Source: Pontibacter arcticus (GTDB lineage Bacteria > Bacteroidota > Bacteroidia > Cytophagales > Hymenobacteraceae). Taken from it: DNA of 64,000 nucleotides. The notes under the pieces are model-generated. The model ran no database searches. It was not told the DNA's origin and saw only the letters and a list, made by a program, of their open reading frames with translations. Made by a program: the position numbers and the translations under genes. Numbering within the stretch: the stretch's first letter is position 1; every line of letters starts with the position of its first letter. This document shows, in pieces, positions 61,916 through 64,000 of this stretch. The DNA is taken from the NCBI RefSeq assembly GCF_003284895.1, contig NZ_QMDV01000003.1, forward strand, positions 622,501-686,500. Reading direction: 5' to 3'.

Positions 61916-63835
61916 CTAAATTTTCGTAGTGAAAACTGCTTCGTTGCCGGCAACGTCTTTCACTTTCAGAATTACTTCGCCGGACAAAGGTATACTTTTA
62001 TCGAGTTTTTCAGAATAGATCAGTGCCTGTTTATGTTCATACTTCATGAGCAACCACTGGCCGTTTACCCAGGCATTAAACGAACTGATACCCGACAAAT
62101 CATCGCCGATCTTAAACCGGATCTGGTTCGGGCTTTTGCCGAGTAGCTTAATGGTGGGTGCTTTTACATCTTCCATCACTTTAAACTTGCCCATGTTGCG
62201 GGTAGTAAAGGTAATGGAGTTGCCATTCCAGGTGCCGCCTTCATAACCGCGCCCTCTGCCTGTGCCTAAAAAGTATACGGCCGCTTTGGTTTTATCTTTG
62301 TAAGTAACAGGAGGAGTTATGGTAACCTTAATAGCCTTGTGCAGCGGCGTAAAATAATCGCCCAAAGTATAAACATCCGCTTCCTGCTTTGCTTCAAAGT
62401 ATAACGTATCGTACAGCGACTCTTTGCCGAACTGGATGGTTGCAAAATCGGTTTTTACTTCGGTTTCCTGAGCTGGAGGTACCATTTGCTTAAACGAGAA
62501 AGCCTGCGAAACACCACAGGAACGGATAGAATCTGGCAGGCCGCCACGCAGATCATATAAACTTACCGAAGCCGCATTTCTGATATAACTTGGCACCAAC
62601 ACCATCGCTTTGCCTTTGATAAAAAGCTCTACGTTTTGCGGGGTGCTGCTGGTATCGGATGCACTAATCTTAAGTACGTTCCCTAAAATTTCGGTTGTGA
62701 GCTTAGGTTGTTTTACAGCTTTGGCCTGCATGGCAGTGAAGACCGGTTTCTGCCCTTTAATAATAAACTGAAGGGTAGAACTATTGTCATAAGAGTCTTT
62801 GGCAACCAGTTTTACTTCGTAGATCGAGTCGGGCTTTACTGCGAACCGGCCCTGCTGGTAATTGGCACGATAAAGCGGCAGGTCGTTTCCGTAATCCACA
62901 AACGCTTTCTGGAACGTGCGGCCGTAGCGCTTAAACATGTTGTAGTTGATGTGCTGCGAAACCTGTCTCGAAATCTCAAACGGTACCTGCTCGATGTGAT
63001 GCTGGTAAATGGCCTTGCCGTTCACGAAAAGCGTTACTTCCTGCGTTCCGTTTTTATTTGCCGCACCGTCCAGCCTGTCGTTTGTCTGTAGCTCCAGCCC
63101 AAGCAGGCCATGCGCTTTAACCGTATCTGCCAGCGTATAGGTACTGCCAACTTTCTTAGCCGCAAATTCGGCGCGGGCAAACTCGTTGCTGATGCGCGCG
63201 TGTATGTTTAAAGGCAGGATGCCCAGCGTATAAATATCCGGCGGTGTGGTGTCCAGAATCTCCGTAAATTTATACTTCAGCGGGTTGTATAAGCGGTCTT
63301 TTTCATCACGGATCTCGAAGTGCAGATGCGGGCCGCCCGAACCACCTGTGTTACCGGACAAGCCAATCACATCGCCGCGCTTGATCGGAAATTTGTCTGG
63401 CTCCGGAAAAATCTCCAGTTCAAACGTTTTCTTCTCGTACTGCTTTTTCAGCATAAACTCTGCCAGCGGCAGGTTAAACGACTGCAGGTGCGCATACGTG
63501 GTTACCAGGCCGTTTAAATGCGTGATGTAAATGATGTTGCCGTACCCGTAGGTAGATTGCTTTACCCTGGAAATATAGCCATCTGCAGCCGCATAAACCG
63601 GCAGGCCTTCGCGCTGGTCGGTTTTAATATCGAGGCCGCCATGGAAGTGGTTGGAGCGGATCTCGCCCATACTTCCGGATAAATAATTACGAACACCGGG
63701 CTTGATCGGGAAGGTAAAGAAACCTGCCTGCGGACTTGGTTGCGCCGCCAGCCCCAGCGATGTTAAAGTACAAAGTATAAAAAGGGTAAGCTGCTTATTT
63801 AATTTCAAAATCAAGTAATTTTTTGTCTTCCACAT
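61916..63835 (-). CDS. Exported M23-family (LytM) metallopeptidase
   Basis: Zinc peptidase fold acting on peptidoglycan or as an amidase activator. A hydrophobic export signal (LTLFILCTLTSLGLAAQ) is followed by the LytM domain (about residues 45-195) with HFHGGLDIKT (His65-x3-Asp69), THLNGLVTTYAHLQ and the GGPHLHFEIRD motif, so the zinc site looks complete. About 430 further residues form beta-rich domains of unknown role. The annotated ATG at 63835 overlaps the preceding gene by 41 bp; in-frame TTG codons at 63814 or 63808 would remove most of this overlap. Confidence 0.88.
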   Translation of the reverse strand: MWKTKNYLILKLNKQLTLFILCTLTSLGLAAQPSPQAGFFTFPIKPGVRNYLSGSMGEIRSNHFHGGLDIKTDQREGLPVYAAADGYISRVKQSTYGYGNIIYITHLNGLVTTYAHLQSFNLPLAEFMLKKQYEKKTFELEIFPEPDKFPIKRGDVIGLSGNTGGSGGPHLHFEIRDEKDRLYNPLKYKFTEILDTTPPDIYTLGILPLNIHARISNEFARAEFAAKKVGSTYTLADTVKAHGLLGLELQTNDRLDGAANKNGTQEVTLFVNGKAIYQHHIEQVPFEISRQVSQHINYNMFKRYGRTFQKAFVDYGNDLPLYRANYQQGRFAVKPDSIYEVKLVAKDSYDNSSTLQFIIKGQKPVFTAMQAKAVKQPKLTTEILGNVLKISASDTSSTPQNVELFIKGKAMVLVPSYIRNAASVSLYDLRGGLPDSIRSCGVSQAFSFKQMVPPAQETEVKTDFATIQFGKESLYDTLYFEAKQEADVYTLGDYFTPLHKAIKVTITPPVTYKDKTKAAVYFLGTGRGRGYEGGTWNGNSITFTTRNMGKFKVMEDVKAPTIKLLGKSPNQIRFKIGDDLSGISSFNAWVNGQWLLMKYEHKQALIYSEKLDKSIPLSGEVILKVKDVAGNEAVFTTKI

Positions 63836-64000
63836 AGCCTTCCAATCTGTCGCCTACCTGCACGGCGCTAACACCTTCGGGTGTTCCGGTAAAAATAATA
63901 TCACCTGTCTTCAGAGTAATAAACCTCGAAATGTAGGCAATGATGTCGTCGAACGAGTTCATCATCAGTTTCGAGTTGCCCAGTTGGCGGGTTTCGCCGT
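63795..64000 (-). CDS. FAH-family hydrolase, C-terminal end (partial)
   Basis: The window cuts the gene. The last 68 codons read SKLMMNSFDDIIAYISRFIT, then LKTGDIIFTGTPEGVSAVQV and GDRLEGYVEDKKLLDFEIK. LKTGDIIFTGTPEGV is the fumarylacetoacetate hydrolase-fold signature found in acylpyruvases and related enzymes. It lies on the same strand as the M23 gene and overlaps its start, suggesting co-transcription. The substrate cannot be told from this part. Confidence 0.9.
   Translation of the reverse strand, partial: GETRQLGNSKLMMNSFDDIIAYISRFITLKTGDIIFTGTPEGVSAVQVGDRLEGYVEDKKLLDFEIK

Noticed and set aside
1..64000. AAGTATA as a general promoter element
   Set aside because: It is at least as common deep inside genes on both strands and at 3' ends as before genes, so it is not a -7 or -33 element.

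Overview
The window looks like chromosome from a Bacteroidota bacterium, most likely a member of the Cytophagales of Hymenobacteraceae/Pontibacter type (the family is inference). Supporting evidence: a SusC/SusD pair, several promoters of the phylum's -33 TTG / -7 TAnnTTTG type in front of tRNA genes and at start codons, few Shine-Dalgarno sequences, a transketolase split into two subunits, and proteins typical of the phylum (RqcH-like NFACT protein, ComEC without its hydrolase domain, BatE-like TPR-SH3 protein). Gene content is mostly core and housekeeping. The only clearly foreign-looking segment is about 13.1-15.4 kb, which is AT-rich, carries a NACHT ATPase and ends at a tRNA-Leu gene.

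Layout. 0.3-0.7 kb: an unknown protein. 0.9-12.9 kb: two giant tandem BNR/VPS10-type beta-propeller proteins, divergent from a SusC/SusD outer-membrane uptake pair. 13.5-15.3 kb: NACHT ATPase, probably anti-phage. 15.5-20.3 kb: tRNA-Leu(CAA), hscB, and an exported catalase / glutamyl-tRNA reductase / exported ankyrin group with a PerR-like box, then an ABM monooxygenase. 20.5-24.9 kb: SAM hydrolase, then a phoH-GNAT-comEC operon. 25.3-30.6 kb: rlmD, a small conserved protein, thiL, an SDR and a TPR-SH3 membrane protein. 30.7-33.6 kb: two identical tRNA-Lys genes, an ABC exporter pair and tRNA-Leu(GAG). 33.7-42.0 kb: rqcH-like gene and a compact signalling operon (1744-residue hybrid kinase, CheY-like regulator, 90-residue unknown, PhnP-like hydrolase). 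42.2-52.7 kb: miaA, pfkA, TerB-like protein, a frameshifted gene, SLC13 transporter, class III aminotransferase, Dph6-like ATPase, metallo-hydrolase and small unknowns. 52.9-56.3 kb: ABM enzyme, beta-barrel, lipoprotein, SnoaL-like protein, peptidase E. 56.4-57.9 kb: an ECF sigma / membrane anti-sigma candidate / Spy-like periplasmic protein operon. 58.0-61.3 kb: split transketolase with a von Willebrand factor A gene between its halves. 61.4-64.0 kb: thiol peroxidase, M23 peptidase and the end of a FAH-family gene.

The intergenic DNA is the most unusual part. The 7-mer AAGTATA (or TATACTT) recurs roughly twice per kb inside and outside genes, sometimes as inverted pairs in terminator stems. 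There are also three copies of an 80-90 bp hairpin element, a 142-bp element with perfect 34-bp arms, a GACAAARGAC repeat that tends to sit just behind stop codons, and several short arrays built on units of about 7 bp.
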